Notes: generated by a model not told the origin, from the letters alone. A stretch of 64,000 nt of DNA from Forficula auricularia (GCA_024734495.1 JALMQS010000267.1:682001-746000), one strand, 5' to 3'. Shown: positions 26,001-34,490, counted from the first letter of the stretch. Numbers and translations: made by a program.

Positions 26001-27237
26001 ACGTACCTTGGAATCCAAGTGACCACTCATCGAGACCTAGAATCAGAGGTAAAACATCAAGCAATAAAGGCCTCGAAAATATCGGGTTGCCTTAACAGTG
26101 CATACCAATATTTAAGAGCGGAGGCCAAGGTACGAGTCTACAAAACCGTGGTACCTTCAATATTAACATACGCAGCTGAGACAAGACCCGAAACTGCAAA
26201 AACTTCTCAATTATTGGAAACAACTGAAATGAAGACATTGCGAAGGATAATGAACGTGACCAGGCTCGATAGAATTAAGAGTGAAGATATTAGAGAAAAA
26301 TGTGGAATACAAAAGGTGGGAGAATGGATCAAGAGAAGAAGAACAGAATGGTATGCGCATGTGGGAAGAATGCCAAAAGACCGACTGGTAAAGAAAGTAA
26401 TGACAAACAAGCCGGTTGGAAGAAGAAGTAGAGGTCGTCCCAAGAAGAGATGGTATGACGTTCTGGAAGAAACAAACCTCCATAGGTTTAAAAACAAGAA
26501 GAAGAAGAAGAAGAAGAAGAGCAAAGAAAAAAACAATGTTTATAATCAATATAATATGAAAAGATGTTTAATGAGAAATGCAGCCTGCTTAATTGAGCAC
26601 AGGCGATCAAAATTTGGAGGAATCGTTGATAAGGCTGCTCTCATCTATATTCACAAAACTTGACATTTTTCCGCGGCACACCAACTAATGACCACGTTAC
26701 ACCAGTGTGCCGGGGCACACACACACTTTGCGGAACACTGCTCTAAGTTATATAGAAGCTGTGATATAAACTTTGAAAATGACTGAAAAATCGACTTTTT
26801 TCAAAATTCCAAAAATTCTGCGGCCAAATTTGATCGAATCGGGATCAAATTTTCAGGATCATCTCCTTTGCTGATGTACTTTTGAGGAAAAAATCGGAAT
26901 CAAAATCGGCGACCCACCCCCTCACACTTTCACCGAAAAGTAATGGATCCCAGATGATTGCCAGTGTTAAAGGGTTCTATAATCCTAATAGTGAATTTGC
27001 TTTTAAATATTTAGAATAGCAAAGGTTATGCTTTAAAAAGTAGATATATGTATATTAAAAAACGCTTACCATTATGTCAATTTTAATTTGAAAAAATTGA
27101 TCATCGACAAGTGGTTCACTACTTAAAACTATTCCTCCATTAAATTCCGAAAAACTACGAACTGCGGTTTTGTTTTTATTGAGAAGAACTACACGTTCTC
27201 CACAACGTGGGTGGAATTTTTGACCCCTCATCGCCAT
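1833..27237 (-). CDS. NEURL4: Neuralized-like protein 4 (NEURL4), partial, 12 exons
   Basis: Coding exons in transcript order: 27070-27237, 23048-23149, 22876-22989, 20816-20964, 18151-18584, 17873-18073, 11756-11896, 8510-10073, 8279-8445, 4360-4646, 4161-4261, 1833-2016. All have AG acceptors and GT donors. Together they give about 1204 codons; the gene continues past the left edge. The product is a string of NHR (neuralized homology repeat) domains: five complete and the start of a sixth. Signatures such as DLYG, WSGSIE and FNNG recur in each. The six-NHR layout is that of NEURL4, known in animals as a centriolar/centrosomal protein that binds the HERC2 ubiquitin ligase; there is no RING domain in the visible part. 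The ATG at 27237 is preceded by an in-frame TAA two codons upstream. Two junctions (exon 4/5, exon 10/11) do not join in frame as read. Introns hold nearly all the mobile elements of the left half. Confidence 0.9.
2017..4160. other. NEURL4 intron 11, mostly unassigned
   Basis: No gene recognised. 2100-2400 contains a fragment starting GGAATAGTAGGGAATTGGAC that is shared with the ends of the foldbacks at 10138 and 47179. 2640-3190 is a GC-richer stretch with loose repeats (CGTTGA-GAYATCTCACGA). 3640-4130 is a diverged copy of repeat family H (see 44400-45050 and 62100-62600). Confidence 0.5.
4360..4646 (-). CDS. NEURL4: NEURL4 exon 10 (end of NHR5, Pro/Thr/Ser linker)
   Basis: Follows exon 9 in phase 0 with [18 protein letters not shown], the last strands of NHR5, then a Thr/Ser/Pro-rich linker with a short proline run. 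It ends at a strong donor, CC followed by GTAAGT, leaving two bases of a codon. Exon 11 (4161-4261) needs phase 0 to read its open frame ([16 protein letters not shown]), and that frame joins exon 12 correctly. So the exon 10/11 junction is one base out of register as read; the A-run near the exon end is an obvious place for an indel. Confidence 0.78.
4888..6000. mobile_element. Nonautonomous hAT-like element
   Basis: Ends CATTAGCGTAGTTAGGG and CCTAACTACGGCCACG are inverted repeats. They are flanked by an exact 8-bp duplication GCAAGGAG (4880-4887 and 6001-6008), the hallmark of hAT. No transposase frame. It contains a smaller foldback at about 5560-5795 whose arms (ACACGAACAAATAATACAAT and inverse) surround a GAAACGTCG motif, and a possible second nested hAT end CAGTGGCGGATC near 5125. 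Confidence 0.8.
6040..6895 (+). repeat. Poly-C-punctuated minisatellite element (family C)
   Basis: Starts GCTGACGTGTTCTGATGTGG and contains tandem units of about 105 bp (TTAGTTTTTGCATTTTTAGA, a CTGATTATGTATACAAAATT block, then a run of C). It ends in TGCACGATTACAATACTTGACC next to TGTATGGTAAAGTAAA. The end TTTACCATAC is repeated inverted at both sides. Other copies: 36225-36965, 42672-43412, 39730-40450, 53400-54000 (inverted), 59590-60150. Confidence 0.7.
7897..8164. mobile_element. Foldback element (family D) with hammerhead-like cores
   Basis: Two inverted arms of about 110 bp (GGAGACAATAAAAGAGTGTG and inverse) meet near 8018. A direct repeat CATTTATTAATA (7885-7896 and 8165-8176) flanks it, a 12-bp target-site duplication. 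The right arm carries CTGATGA (8039-8045), a GAG/CTC-type hairpin and GAAAC; the left arm has a diverged inverted copy with an intact ACTATAGTC. No coding capacity. Confidence 0.68.
8510..10073 (-). CDS. NEURL4: NEURL4 exon 8 (NHR3, NHR4 and start of NHR5)
   Basis: The largest exon, 1564 nt, open throughout. It starts with VTIVDRDK, the last strand of NHR2. It then holds NHR3 ([13 protein letters not shown] through AAQVTIVDP) and NHR4 ([14 protein letters not shown] through CAQVSIIPP). After a Thr/Ser/Ala-rich linker comes the first half of NHR5 ([35 protein letters not shown]). The donor at 8509/8508 splits a glycine codon that is completed by exon 9 (8279-8445). Two complete NHR repeats in one exon suggest older retention of an intron-poor core. 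Confidence 0.93.
10138..10708. mobile_element. Large foldback element with two hammerhead-like cores
   Basis: Long inverted arms (TAAAGGAATCGTAGGGAGTT at the left, inverse near 10680) meet around 10400. The flanks share about 17 bp (GAAAT-GTAATTTTTT type) with a small indel, a plausible target-site duplication. Each arm carries the same hammerhead-like motif, pointing outward: 10196-10247 on minus and 10577-10628 on plus. Confidence 0.62.
10577..10628 (+). ncRNA. Hammerhead-like RNA motif
   Basis: Stem I AAATGAGCCA pairs with TGGCGTATTT (nine of ten positions including G-U). Core CTGAAGA, one unpaired A, stem II GTTGC/GCAAC with a six-base loop, then GAAAC and GTT. The layout is that of a hammerhead ribozyme apart from the extra A before stem II and the very short stem III. 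Catalysis is not shown. Confidence 0.5.
11208..11345. repeat. Head-to-head pair of tRNA-like (SINE) sequences
   Basis: On minus, a tRNA-like stretch has an A-box-like GTGGTCTAGTTGG and a B box GGTTCGAATCC. The same TGGGTTCGAATCCCATCGG end then appears on plus 70 bp later, making a palindrome. The anticodon loop lacks T at position 33 and the acceptor ends do not pair, so it is a tRNA-derived repeat, not a tRNA gene. Confidence 0.55.
11390..11660. mobile_element. Foldback element with hammerhead-like cores
   Basis: Inverted arms around 11490-11520. The right arm holds CTGAAGA (11571-11577), unpaired A, stem II GGAGA/TCTCC, GAAAC and GTT. Stem I TACC/GGTA adjoins the core. The left arm carries the inverse copy with a weaker stem II. 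Confidence 0.55.
12820..13015 (-). repeat. tRNA-derived SINE
   Basis: On minus, GGCTAGCCGAGCTGGCTAAC resembles an A box and GGTTCGATCC is a B box about 60 nt downstream. It ends in a TAAA-type tail (tttatttattta on plus). Confidence 0.65.
13341..13390 (+). ncRNA. Hammerhead-like RNA motif with closed stem III
   Basis: Stem I TAGA/TCTA, core CTGATGA (13347-13353), one extra T, stem II GAAGGC/GCCTTC with loop AAT, GAAA, then AC-TATA-GTC. Here the short stem III (AC/GT) can close on a TATA loop and places C at the expected cleavage position. It is the closest to a complete hammerhead in the window. Confidence 0.52.
13979..14167. mobile_element. Short palindromic MITE
   Basis: Nearly perfect palindrome: GGCCCGGTTGTATGTCGC to GCGACATACAGCCGGGCC, with a conserved centre GGCCAATCAGATGACAG and inverse. 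The flanking repeat occurs uninterrupted at about 13515, which shows insertion at a TA-containing site. A relative is at 25208-25414. Confidence 0.72.
14430..16070. repeat. Foldback of tandem 119-bp repeats
   Basis: Left arm 14430-14805 and right arm 14820-16070 are inverted, meeting at CAACTCAAGCTTGAGTTG. The right arm holds about ten units of roughly 119 bp with the blocks GTCTTCAGCAATGGTTACTA and AACCGAAACGTCAAAAATCC. Recent units are almost identical, indicating local tandem expansion on one arm only. Confidence 0.8.
16060..16800 (+). repeat. Dispersed repeat family B
   Basis: Same family as 1055-1660 and the inverted copy at 51335-51945. It ends GCTTTGCATTGGATAAAGTA. It contains a short CATCCATACATACATCC microsatellite and no gene. 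Confidence 0.65.
17316..17872. other. NEURL4 intron 6 remainder, no gene
   Basis: AT-rich sequence with a loosely repeated TATGCCAAATTTCAGCATTC phrase at about 17370 and 17523. I see no gene or complete element. Confidence 0.5.
18151..18584 (-). CDS. NEURL4: NEURL4 exon 5 (acidic linker and start of NHR2)
   Basis: Begins after a TTTTTTAG acceptor and ends at GAA followed by GTAATT. The first hundred or so residues are a low-complexity Asp/Glu/Asn/Thr-rich linker between NHR1 and NHR2. NHR2 then starts with [20 protein letters not shown] and [15 protein letters not shown]. It reads directly into exon 6 (17873-18073, [18 protein letters not shown]) and exon 7 (11756-11896, [13 protein letters not shown] to [10 protein letters not shown]), both phase 0. 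Confidence 0.87.
18768..20120 (+). pseudogene. Truncated non-LTR retrotransposon (jockey/CR1-like) with poly-A tail
   Basis: A 359-codon frame (18768-19847) encodes the reverse transcriptase palm: [26 protein letters not shown] and the catalytic YADD, then the thumb and the C-terminal [11 protein letters not shown] block. The frame ends early and continues in another frame to about 20000 ([13 protein letters not shown]), so one frameshift has occurred. A 3' UTR and a long A run end at 20120. The endonuclease and the start of the RT are missing (5' truncation). It lies antisense in NEURL4 intron 4 and is almost identical to 33398-34490. Confidence 0.88.
20290..20490. repeat. GC-rich island, possibly Helitron-type repeat
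   Basis: A sharp change to C-rich sequence beginning ACTAGCTGCAAGGCCCGCC and running into CCCCA-rich runs, within an AT-rich intron. It gives open frames only by composition. Similar C-rich patches are at 45110-45190 and 52480-52800. Confidence 0.35.
20816..20964 (-). CDS. NEURL4: NEURL4 exon 4 (end of NHR1) with in-frame TAA before the donor
   Basis: Joins exon 3 in phase 0 and completes NHR1 ([24 protein letters not shown]). It reads on to PPLELAT and then meets TAA, five bases before the only plausible donor (AAAG followed by GTAGTA). With that donor the exon ends in phase 2, whereas exon 5 needs phase 1. Losing one base near ACTTAAAG would remove the stop and give the right phase. As read, this would truncate the protein after NHR1. 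An assembly indel, an unseen microexon or a real mutation could each explain it. Confidence 0.75.
20965..22875. other. NEURL4 intron 3, no gene
   Basis: No gene recognised. 21350-22800 is less AT-rich than its surroundings and holds loose inverted repeats around GATCATCGT and GATCGTACAACAATTATTG, suggesting an old DNA element. Confidence 0.45.
24156..24210 (+). ncRNA. Hammerhead-like RNA motif
   Basis: Stem I CCTTTGAAACC pairs with GGTTTGAAAGG (ten of eleven positions). Core CTGAAGA (24167-24173), extra A, stem II GGAGG/CCTCC, GAAAC, GTC. A related copy with altered stems is at 49840-49892. Confidence 0.52.
25208..25414. mobile_element. Short palindromic MITE
   Basis: Inverted ends GGGCCAGTTGTATGTCGG and CAACTGGCCC with TAA on both sides. 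The conserved centre (GGCCAATCAGATGA) matches the MITE at 13979-14167. Confidence 0.7.
25421..25720. mobile_element. hAT-like MITE
   Basis: Ends CAGTGTTTCGCAAACTT and GCGGAACACTG. The right flank is the 8-bp CTCTAAGT and the left flank CCCTAAGT, whose first bases were altered by the neighbouring MITE. A longer relative follows immediately. Confidence 0.68.
25729..26740. mobile_element. hAT-like element carrying an RTE fragment
   Basis: Ends CAGTGTTCAGCAAACTT and GCGGAACACTG, flanked by exact 8-bp CTCTAAGT at 25721-25728 and 26741-26748. Inside, both ends match the 300-bp MITE at 25421-25720, but the middle is replaced by a retrotransposon fragment. Confidence 0.72.
25780..26530 (+). pseudogene. 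RTE-type reverse transcriptase fragment
   Basis: Open frame with [20 protein letters not shown] (the catalytic YADD box) and then [34 protein letters not shown] and [18 protein letters not shown]. This is the C-terminal half of an RTE-clade RT ending in an AAG repeat tail (about 26500-26520), as usual for this clade. 5'-truncated; the frame runs on into host hAT sequence. It cannot be functional alone. Confidence 0.82.
27070..27237 (-). CDS. NEURL4: NEURL4 exon 1 (start codon, NHR1 first part)
   Basis: Fifty-six codons starting [14 protein letters not shown] and ending at a GTAAGC donor in phase 0. The residues FHPRCG, NKTAVR and [12 protein letters not shown] are the N-terminal strands of an NHR domain. 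The sequence around the ATG (G at -3, G at +4) is a good start context and an in-frame TAA lies just upstream, so this is very likely the true start. Confidence 0.88.
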
Positions 27238-27240
27238 CTC

Positions 27241-27540
27241 TTATTTTCTTTAATCTGTCATTTGAATTGATTTAATTGGTTAAGTCATGTCAAATTAATA
27301 TATTTATAATATATCGGTTTGACGGATGATATTTTGTTATTTGATATTGTACTACACTCATAGATAAACTTGAAGAGGAGGTTAGTATGAAATAAATAGA
27401 ATAGTTACATTTTAATCCACAAGAGGACTTTAATCGTAAAAAAGGTAAAGCTAAAGAATCTTCAAATTTACAATTTTATTTAAATAATAACAAATTAAGA
27501 CAAAAATTGAATGAAAATTTATCATATCAATAATAGTACC
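27241..27540. other. Upstream region of NEURL4
   Basis: About 300 bp of AT-rich sequence before the NEURL4 start, expected to hold its 5' UTR and promoter. I see no strong TATA box or other element. Confidence 0.4.
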
Positions 27541-28235
27541 TACCTGGAACACTGAGCGATGCTCGGTAATTTTTTGATTCAGTTAAAAGCGATATATTAA
27601 TATTATTTTCAATTTTAAATTCAGATAAAAAAGGTCGATTTTTAATCGCAGCCAAAATAAAATAAAATTGAAATAAAACTTAATTTATATTTTTGCCAAC
27701 GTTTTTAGACTCGCTAAGGCCATCATCAAGACGTTGGCCACAAAGTTTTGAATATAATTGCAATTAAAAATAATATTAATATACACTGAGGTTCTTTCGT
27801 TGACCCTTTTAAATCCTGAAGAATAATAGCACGATCCTTCGAATTGTCGGATTTTTTAAGATAATGAAATTGATATTCTAATAAATTATTTTATAGAAAA
27901 ATACATTTAATAAAAATTGGAAAATTCTAATATATAATAATATTTGTAATGATCTATTTGTGGGATTTAAAATTAAAAAACCAATTAAATATTAAAAGGA
28001 AATTGAATAAAAATGTAATTATACATTTTTATCGAGACAACCACCTGTGAATATTTATTTCAATTAACAAAAAACCTATCAAAAACAACTTAGCCGAAGA
28101 TGAGACCGTGACAGATCGAATTGTAAACCCAAAAACCCCCTAATCCGTGAATTTCATTCAAAGCGTTAGAGCTGTTTTCGAGAAACCGATTCTATACCAT
28201 ATAGATACAAGAATTGCTTGTTTAATAAGATAATT
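27541..28235 (-). mobile_element. Helitron-like repeat
   Basis: On minus it begins TCTTATTAAACAAGCAATTC and ends with a hairpin (GAGCATCGCTC) shortly before GGTACTA. Related pieces are at 45055-45805, 34740-35470, 52850-52910 and 61720. The 5'-TC and 3' hairpin suggest a Helitron, but the usual CTRR end is not clear. 27780-27860 holds a decayed hammerhead-like stretch. Confidence 0.4.
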
Positions 28236-28282
28236 GTAATGTTCAAGAGCTCAAGAAAAGAACGAATTGTTTGTTTATAAAC

Positions 28283-28475
28283 TTATTTTTTTTTTTTTTT
28301 TTTGGCTTTTCGGCCTTTTCTAGCCATAAGCCCAATTACGATACTAGCTATATTTTTAAAATTTGTCTCTACCCCCGGGGGGTCAGATTTTAGCTGGCTG
28401 CCTCGGAGTCGGATTCGAACTCCGGCTCCCCTGGTTAGCTCGTTGTCACGCTACCGCCTAGCCTACCGACCCCCC
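28283..28475 (-). repeat. tRNA-derived SINE
   Basis: On minus, GGTCGGTAGGCTAGGCGGTA gives an A-box-like region and AGTTCGAATCC a B box. It ends in an A tail (T17 on plus). A second copy is at 49345-49475. Confidence 0.72.
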
Positions 28476-28866
28476 CCAACTTATTTATTAACTAAATAAA
28501 AATCATTAACAATGAGATAAACCAGCACTGGTTGCCTAGCAACCTTAACCATATAGGTATTGCAATAATATTAATTTTTTTATAGATAGAGCAAGAATCA
28601 AGCAGAGCTACCCACAGGGCCTTTCAGAGAAAATGCGAGGCTTTAAAATAAATCTAATATTTTGGAGGGTCTTCAAAAATTCAAATTTCAACTCTGGACA
28701 AGACTATAAAAACAATTTTATTTATTAAATAATAATATTTGTTTATTTCTCAGAAACTTCAACTCTTCAACATTAACAAATTCAGTTATTATGAGGCCAT
28801 TAAAATAGTGAGGCCCTCTTGTCCCCCCAACCCCCTTATTTGAGAAGCTCTGAGTCTACCTACAAT

Positions 28867-29905
28867 CAGAGCTGGGCACAGTTAATTCGAAAGTTAACTT
28901 CGCTAATCCGCTACTCAAAGAAGTTAACTTCGATAATAATAGTTAAAGCGTTGACTTTTCACAAATTTAACGCGAGTTAAAGTTAACCACCTAAAAGTTG
29001 TACTGATGTTTAAAGATTACCTATATATATATATATGTATGTTTTTTGTTTTGTGTTTTTATAATGATATTGATACAAGAAGCAGTTGCACCAAGCAGGT
29101 ACAACCTCTGAAGTCGTGGTGGACCCCTGTAACGTGAAGATAAGGGGAGATTTTAGGATTGGGCAGAGGCCGAGTGGTATCTGTGGATGCTGGTCTTGAA
29201 AGTTTGAAGGTTATGGCGTTAGCTGGAAAGACGGTCGGGGAAAGAGAATTCAGTCTCTAGATGTTAAAGACACTAGATGAGGCTTGGCTTTGATACTCGT
29301 GGTACAGAGGTATAAATAAAACAAATAATTTAGTTAAATTAAGTATTTAATGCTTTTAGGAAGAAAACACAGAAACATATGCACCTATTAAAAAATAAAT
29401 TATTTTTTTATAATTTTTCAAGGATCTCTAATAAATAGTGAATCAGCCCACTAAAAGACGAACGTACTTTTTTACACCCTGTATATATACATGATACAAT
29501 CACCGTCTTTCTTTTCCCATATTCGGTGAGCAGAGTGTAAAAGGGGTACTTAATCAAATACTGCTGCAACTGAGCACGCAAACCAACTATAACGTCCTAC
29601 TAAAAATCGGATTCTTGTGGGATTTAACGTTTTAATCAGCTTTTCAAACGTATCGGATTCTGCAACATGTAAGTGCAATCATGTTGTCGACGAAAAAGTT
29701 TACGATCCATCGGTCCACTCTAGATTGGGGAACTAAACTGATCACACAAAATCACGACAACAACCAATGTAACGGACTAAAGTTAACGGAAGTTAAGAAA
29801 ATCGTTAACACTTTTTTAATTTAACTTAAAAGTTAAATCGTTAAGCAATGTGATTAACTTCGTTAATTAACGATTAACGGGTTAACGGTGTTGTTCCCAG
29901 CTCTG
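28867..29905. mobile_element. hAT-like element, nonautonomous
   Basis: Ends CAGAGCTGGGCAC and GTTCCCAGCTCTG, flanked by exact 8-bp duplications CCTACAAT (28859-28866 and 29906-29913). Same family as 12058-17307. A 3' end of a non-LTR element is inserted antisense at about 29043-29280, recognised by its match to 32090-32190 and its T run. Confidence 0.8.
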
Positions 29906-29913
29906 CCTACAAT

Positions 29914-31373
29914 GGTACAGAGTACACTGCTCTGAGCATAGCCAGTAAAAACTTTTTCAATACTAGGTACGCTCTCTACAAATTTGAAATTTTTTGTTAG
30001 TGATCGGTTTGAGTTAGATATTTTAAACTTAGCAGAAAGATGTGGGTTACTAAATTAAACAGCTGTGCCAAATTTCAGTTCTTTGGCGAGAGCCGTAGCT
30101 ATTTTTTTTCCGAGACGAATTCTGCATCTTAGAATATTTTATTTTATTGTCTGGGAAGTAGAGGTTATTAGCCTCACTTCTCGAAAACTTTTGACATTAT
30201 TGGGGCCTATTTATTTAAAACATACAAAGACTAATCCTAACATAGGGCCGTATAAACTATAGTTGAAACAACAAAGACCAAAAAGAATCGCCTTCTACAT
30301 AGTTAAAGAAATGAGGGCCCTTCGAACTTAGTGCCACAGATAAGATAAGGTAACAGTTCTGGTACATTTCCGAAGAGGTAGAAAATAGAATTATAAAAAA
30401 TGAGGATTCTTCCATGCCAACAATAGGAGTGGAATTTATTTTTACTCAAAAGCTAAAAAGTATACGCTTTTCTATACAAAAGGGTCTTCAGGCAAGAAAG
30501 ATATACGAAGTCTTTTGTGTTTTAGACCACAAAATATACGCACCATTTTTCAGTTCAGGGGTGAAATTTCAAAAAAATAAAAAATCTTCCCGAGATTTAG
30601 CATTAATAAACCTATCTACCAAATTTGAATTCTAAAACTTAAAAAATCGAGGAGATGGAGCACTTTAAAAATGACTATTTCTCCCTTTCGGGGACAAATA
30701 GAGCAAAATACTCAAATATGATTTTTTGTATTTCAATGCTTCACCTTTCTAAACTAAACCCATACCGATATCTTTTATGGTTTAAGAGATCTTGAAAAAC
30801 TCTGAAAACACATTTTGGGACCCTTTCCCCCATTTAGGGTTCGAATTTCAAAAAAATCCCATCTTTTAGCACACCTATAAATCGTTGAAAGAATATACAC
30901 TCCAAATTTCATCTTTCTAGGTCAAGCGGTTTAGGCTGTGTGTTGATTGATGAATGATGAAACAACATCTTCTCTCTTTATATATATTTATCTAATTCAT
31001 TAAGAAGTAACATCTAAAGCCATTTTAGAACAGGGTCTATCAGTGTTGAGAAGATGATAGATATCAGCTGATTAAACATTGTTTTATTATTATACTTACT
31101 TTAAATTAAAATAAATAAAATTGGGTTAATTTTGGAATTATATAATAATAAGAATTGGAAGAATGGATAATTAAGATTTTATTTGAAGTTGATAATTTTT
31201 GATTTTGTATTTTTAAAGAGAGTGGTTTCTTAAAGTTTTTTTTAGATATTTAATTTTTTTTTTTTTTTTTTTGTTAAGAAATAAAGAGGTTTTATTTTCG
31301 AATAATTTTCTAAATGTAATCACAAATAGGTATATAGCTAGTATAAAATTTTCGGCTTAATTAAGATTAAAGA
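29914..31373. other. Intergenic region, no gene
   Basis: Between NEURL4 and DDX19. Contains phrases such as CCAAATTTCAGTTCTTTGGC and CAAATTTCATCTTTCTAGGT that look like decayed dispersed repeats, and a T run at about 31255. No gene recognised. Confidence 0.45.
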
Positions 31374-32201
31374 ATGTTGGAGCCATATACAATTATTTCA
31401 TTTGAAAATAACACACAGTGCTGCCTAATTTCTAGGCGCGCAGATAGGAACCTTCCGGACATTTCCTTTGATTCGAGCTCATTGGAATTCCGTAATAAAA
31501 TATCAATGTTAGGTGTCACCTTAGGTTCTGACCTCTCTTGGAATGACCATATTATCTCAGTAGCAAAAGCTGCAGCATGTAAGCTTGGCTTTCTTTTCCG
31601 AACCAAACGATTTTTCACCCCCACTCAACTCCTTATATTATACAAGGCTCAAATTCGCCCCTGTCTTGAATATTGCTCGCATTTGTGGAGAGGAGCCTCC
31701 AAGTATTCTCTTAATACCTTAGATGCAATTCAGAGGCGAGCTATCAGACTGATAGGCGATCCTACATTAACTGACACTCTCGACTCCCTAGCCCATCGTA
31801 GATCTGTCTCCGCCCTATCCCTTTTTTATAGATATTACCATGGCTTTTGTTCTGACGAAATAAAATCGATAATCCCACCAAAGGCCTCATTTGCCCGAAA
31901 TACACGATTTTCTAAAATTCAACACCCCTACGCGCTTAAACTAGATACTAATCGAACAAACGCATTCGCCAATTCATTTATCCCTATGACATCTAGAGAC
32001 TGGAATTCTCTTTCCCCGACCGTCTTTCCAGCTACTTATAACCTTCAAACTTTCAAGACCAGCATCCACAGATACCTTCGACCTCTACCCAATCCCTAAA
32101 TCTCCCCTTATCTTCACGTTACAAGGGTCCACCACGGACTTCAGAGGTTGTACCTTCTTGGTGCAACTTCTTCTTGTATCAATATCATTATAAAAAAAAA
32201 A
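31374..32201 (+). pseudogene. Non-LTR retrotransposon 3' fragment, second subfamily
   Basis: Open frame of 241 codons homologous to the end of the RT at 18768-20120 ([36 protein letters not shown]) but about a third different. It keeps an intact C-terminus (TSRDWNSLSPTVFP, LQTFKTSIHRYLRPL). A 3' UTR and A tail end near 32201. The RT catalytic part is missing through 5' truncation. The first few codons belong to flanking DNA. Confidence 0.85.
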
Positions 32202-32854
32202 TTTCAAGTATCTAATGTTTGAACTTGAAATTTATAAAAGTAAATAAATAAAAACGAAAAGTCGATTGCAATAGATTAATTGAGCCGTTTATTTTGAAAG
32301 TGGCGTAAGTAAGTCTAATTGTGAAAAAAATGAGTTAATGACAATTAATTAATAAAGTAAAGGGTGTGTAGTTTCACAATGAATGAAATAAAACTCAAAG
32401 AGGTTTATACAGATTCAAGATATTTTTATAAATACATATATTTATACCATATATATATATATTCATGAGGATATTGTACTCTTTTGGCTGTGACATTATA
32501 AATATGAAAAGAAGATATCGCTATGTCTAACTAACAGATTTACTGTCATTAAAAACGGTTTTTAATCTGTAAACTCCTGATGATGGATTAATAACCCGAA
32601 ATATATTGAGTCTGTATAAACCTCAGTTTTATTTCATTCATTCTGAAACTACACACCCTTTACTTTATGAATTAATATAATGTTTCACCTAAAACCTACA
32701 CCACTTTCCCTAAGTAAAAGAGTTAATGACAGATTTAGTTAGACATAGATATCTTCTTTTCATATTTATAATGTCACAGCCAAAAATGAGTACAATATCC
32801 TCATGAATTCGTCAAAATAAATACATTAAAATATATATATAAGATATAAATATA

Positions 32855-33350
32855 CAGTGGTACCTTGAGATACGAATTTAATTCGTTCTGTGATCATCGT
32901 CGTATGTCAAAAAAATCGTATCTCAAAGCAATTTTTCCCATTTAAAATAATGTAATATATATTAATGCGTTCTAGCGATATGAAACTAACCCAAAACACA
33001 GTTAAATTACACATAATATACACAATTTGTATATAGATAAACGAGTAATAATACACATAATGTTTATTAATATATTAATAACACACAATGTTTATTAATC
33101 ATCACTTTAACGTCAGGCCTTTTTGGCCTCACTTTCCTGACTTTCACTGCGTGAGACCTTCATAAGGTAACGATCAAGAGAGGTCTGATTCTGCCTTCTT
33201 TTTAAAATGTTACGAAAGAATGTGAGACACCTATCATCAAATAAGGCACATCGCAAATTCGTATCTCAAATTTTTCGTTGTATGTCGAGGTATAAATTTT
33301 AGAATATTTCATGTTGTATCTCAAAACATTCGTATATCAAGGTATGACTG
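32855..33350. mobile_element. Nonautonomous Tc1/mariner-like element
   Basis: Ends CAGTGGTACCTTGAGATACG and TATCAAGGTATGACTG are imperfect inverted repeats, with TA on both sides. 496 bp, no transposase frame. Confidence 0.68.
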
Positions 33351-33397
33351 TATGTATTTATAAAAATATACATACAAATATCTCAAAATAACAAATA

Positions 33398-34490
33398 ATG
33401 AACCGAAGTATAAAAGTTGTGGTGGATGGAACATCATCTGAATCGTTCTCCACAAACTCTGGTGTTCCCCAAGGCTCCGTAATCTCCTCCACACTCTTCC
33501 TAATTTATATAAACGACCTTTTCGATCAAACGGCAAACCCCACTCATTGTTACACCGACGATAGCACTCTACACGGTAAACCCTCACTCCCGAATAATCG
33601 AATCAATGTTACCTCCTCAATTACTCTCGACCTAGACAAACTGAATAAATGGGGCTCACAAAATTTAGTTAACTTCAATTCAAACAAGACTCAATATTGT
33701 CTAATTTCTAGGCGAGAAAATAAAGATTTCCCTGATATTCACTTCGATTCGAATACCCTAAAAATGTGTGACAGCCTATCCATGCTTGGCGTCTCTGTCG
33801 CATCTGACCTGTCTTGGAATGAACACATCTCCTCTGTGGCGAAATCTGCAGCAAGGAAGATTGGCTTCTTATTCAGGTCCAAGCGATTTTACAAACCCCC
33901 ACAACTTCTCACCATCTACAAGGCCCAGATCCGCCCCTGTCTCGAATACGGCTCTCATCTGTGGAGAGGGGCCTCAAAATACTCTCTTGCTACCCTGGAT
34001 GCAATTCAGAAACGAGCCGTCAGGCTAATTGACGATTCTACCCTCACCGACTCCCTCGACTCGCTGGCTCATCGAAGAGATGTCTCTGCCCTTTCCCTTT
34101 TCTATAGATACTATCACGGCAGGTGCTCTGATGAGATAAAATCAATAATTCCCCCAAAGCATGCTTTGCACGCAGCACACGTTTTGCCGACTCCCAACAC
34201 TCTCTCGCGGTCAAACTAGAAAAGTGCCGGACCACTTCATTCACCAATACATATATCCCCATGACGTCAAGGAACTGGAACTCTCTCCCAGCCTCTATCT
34301 TTCCCAGCACCTATAATCTTCAAACCTTCAAAACAGGAGTGCATAGACACCTACGTCTACACCCTCTCACTTAATCAACTTTCTCTTCTCTTCGGTAATG
34401 CAAGGGTCTTTCGAGATCCATAGGGGCTGCATCTTTACTGGTGCACCCCTTCTTGCATTCGATTGCATTAAAAAAAAAAAAAAAAAAAAA
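33398..34490 (+). pseudogene. Truncated non-LTR retrotransposon, near-identical to 18768-20120
   Basis: Starts at the RT motif [17 protein letters not shown] and continues through [12 protein letters not shown] to the same premature stop and the same downstream frame as the copy at 18768, ending in a long A run near 34490. The catalytic box reads YTDD instead of YADD. The shared premature stop shows both copies derive from one already defective master. Confidence 0.87.

Larger units (their letters stand above)
23205..26955. repeat. Giant palindromic element with nested insertions
   Basis: The left arm (23205-23960) is repeated inverted in two pieces, 24420-25200 and 26746-26955. Matching blocks include GGGGGTGGGTCACCGATTTT, AGTCGATTTTTCAGTCATTT and AAATAAGGAGCAAAACGGAT. 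The loop (23960-24420) holds a hammerhead-like motif. The right arm is split by a MITE and two hAT elements. It occupies NEURL4 intron 1. Confidence 0.78.

Noticed and set aside
27700..27760. Hammerhead-like core on minus (TTGATGATGG with AAAAACGTTGG)
   Set aside because: First base and the GAAA box are changed and stem II does not pair; at most a decayed copy.
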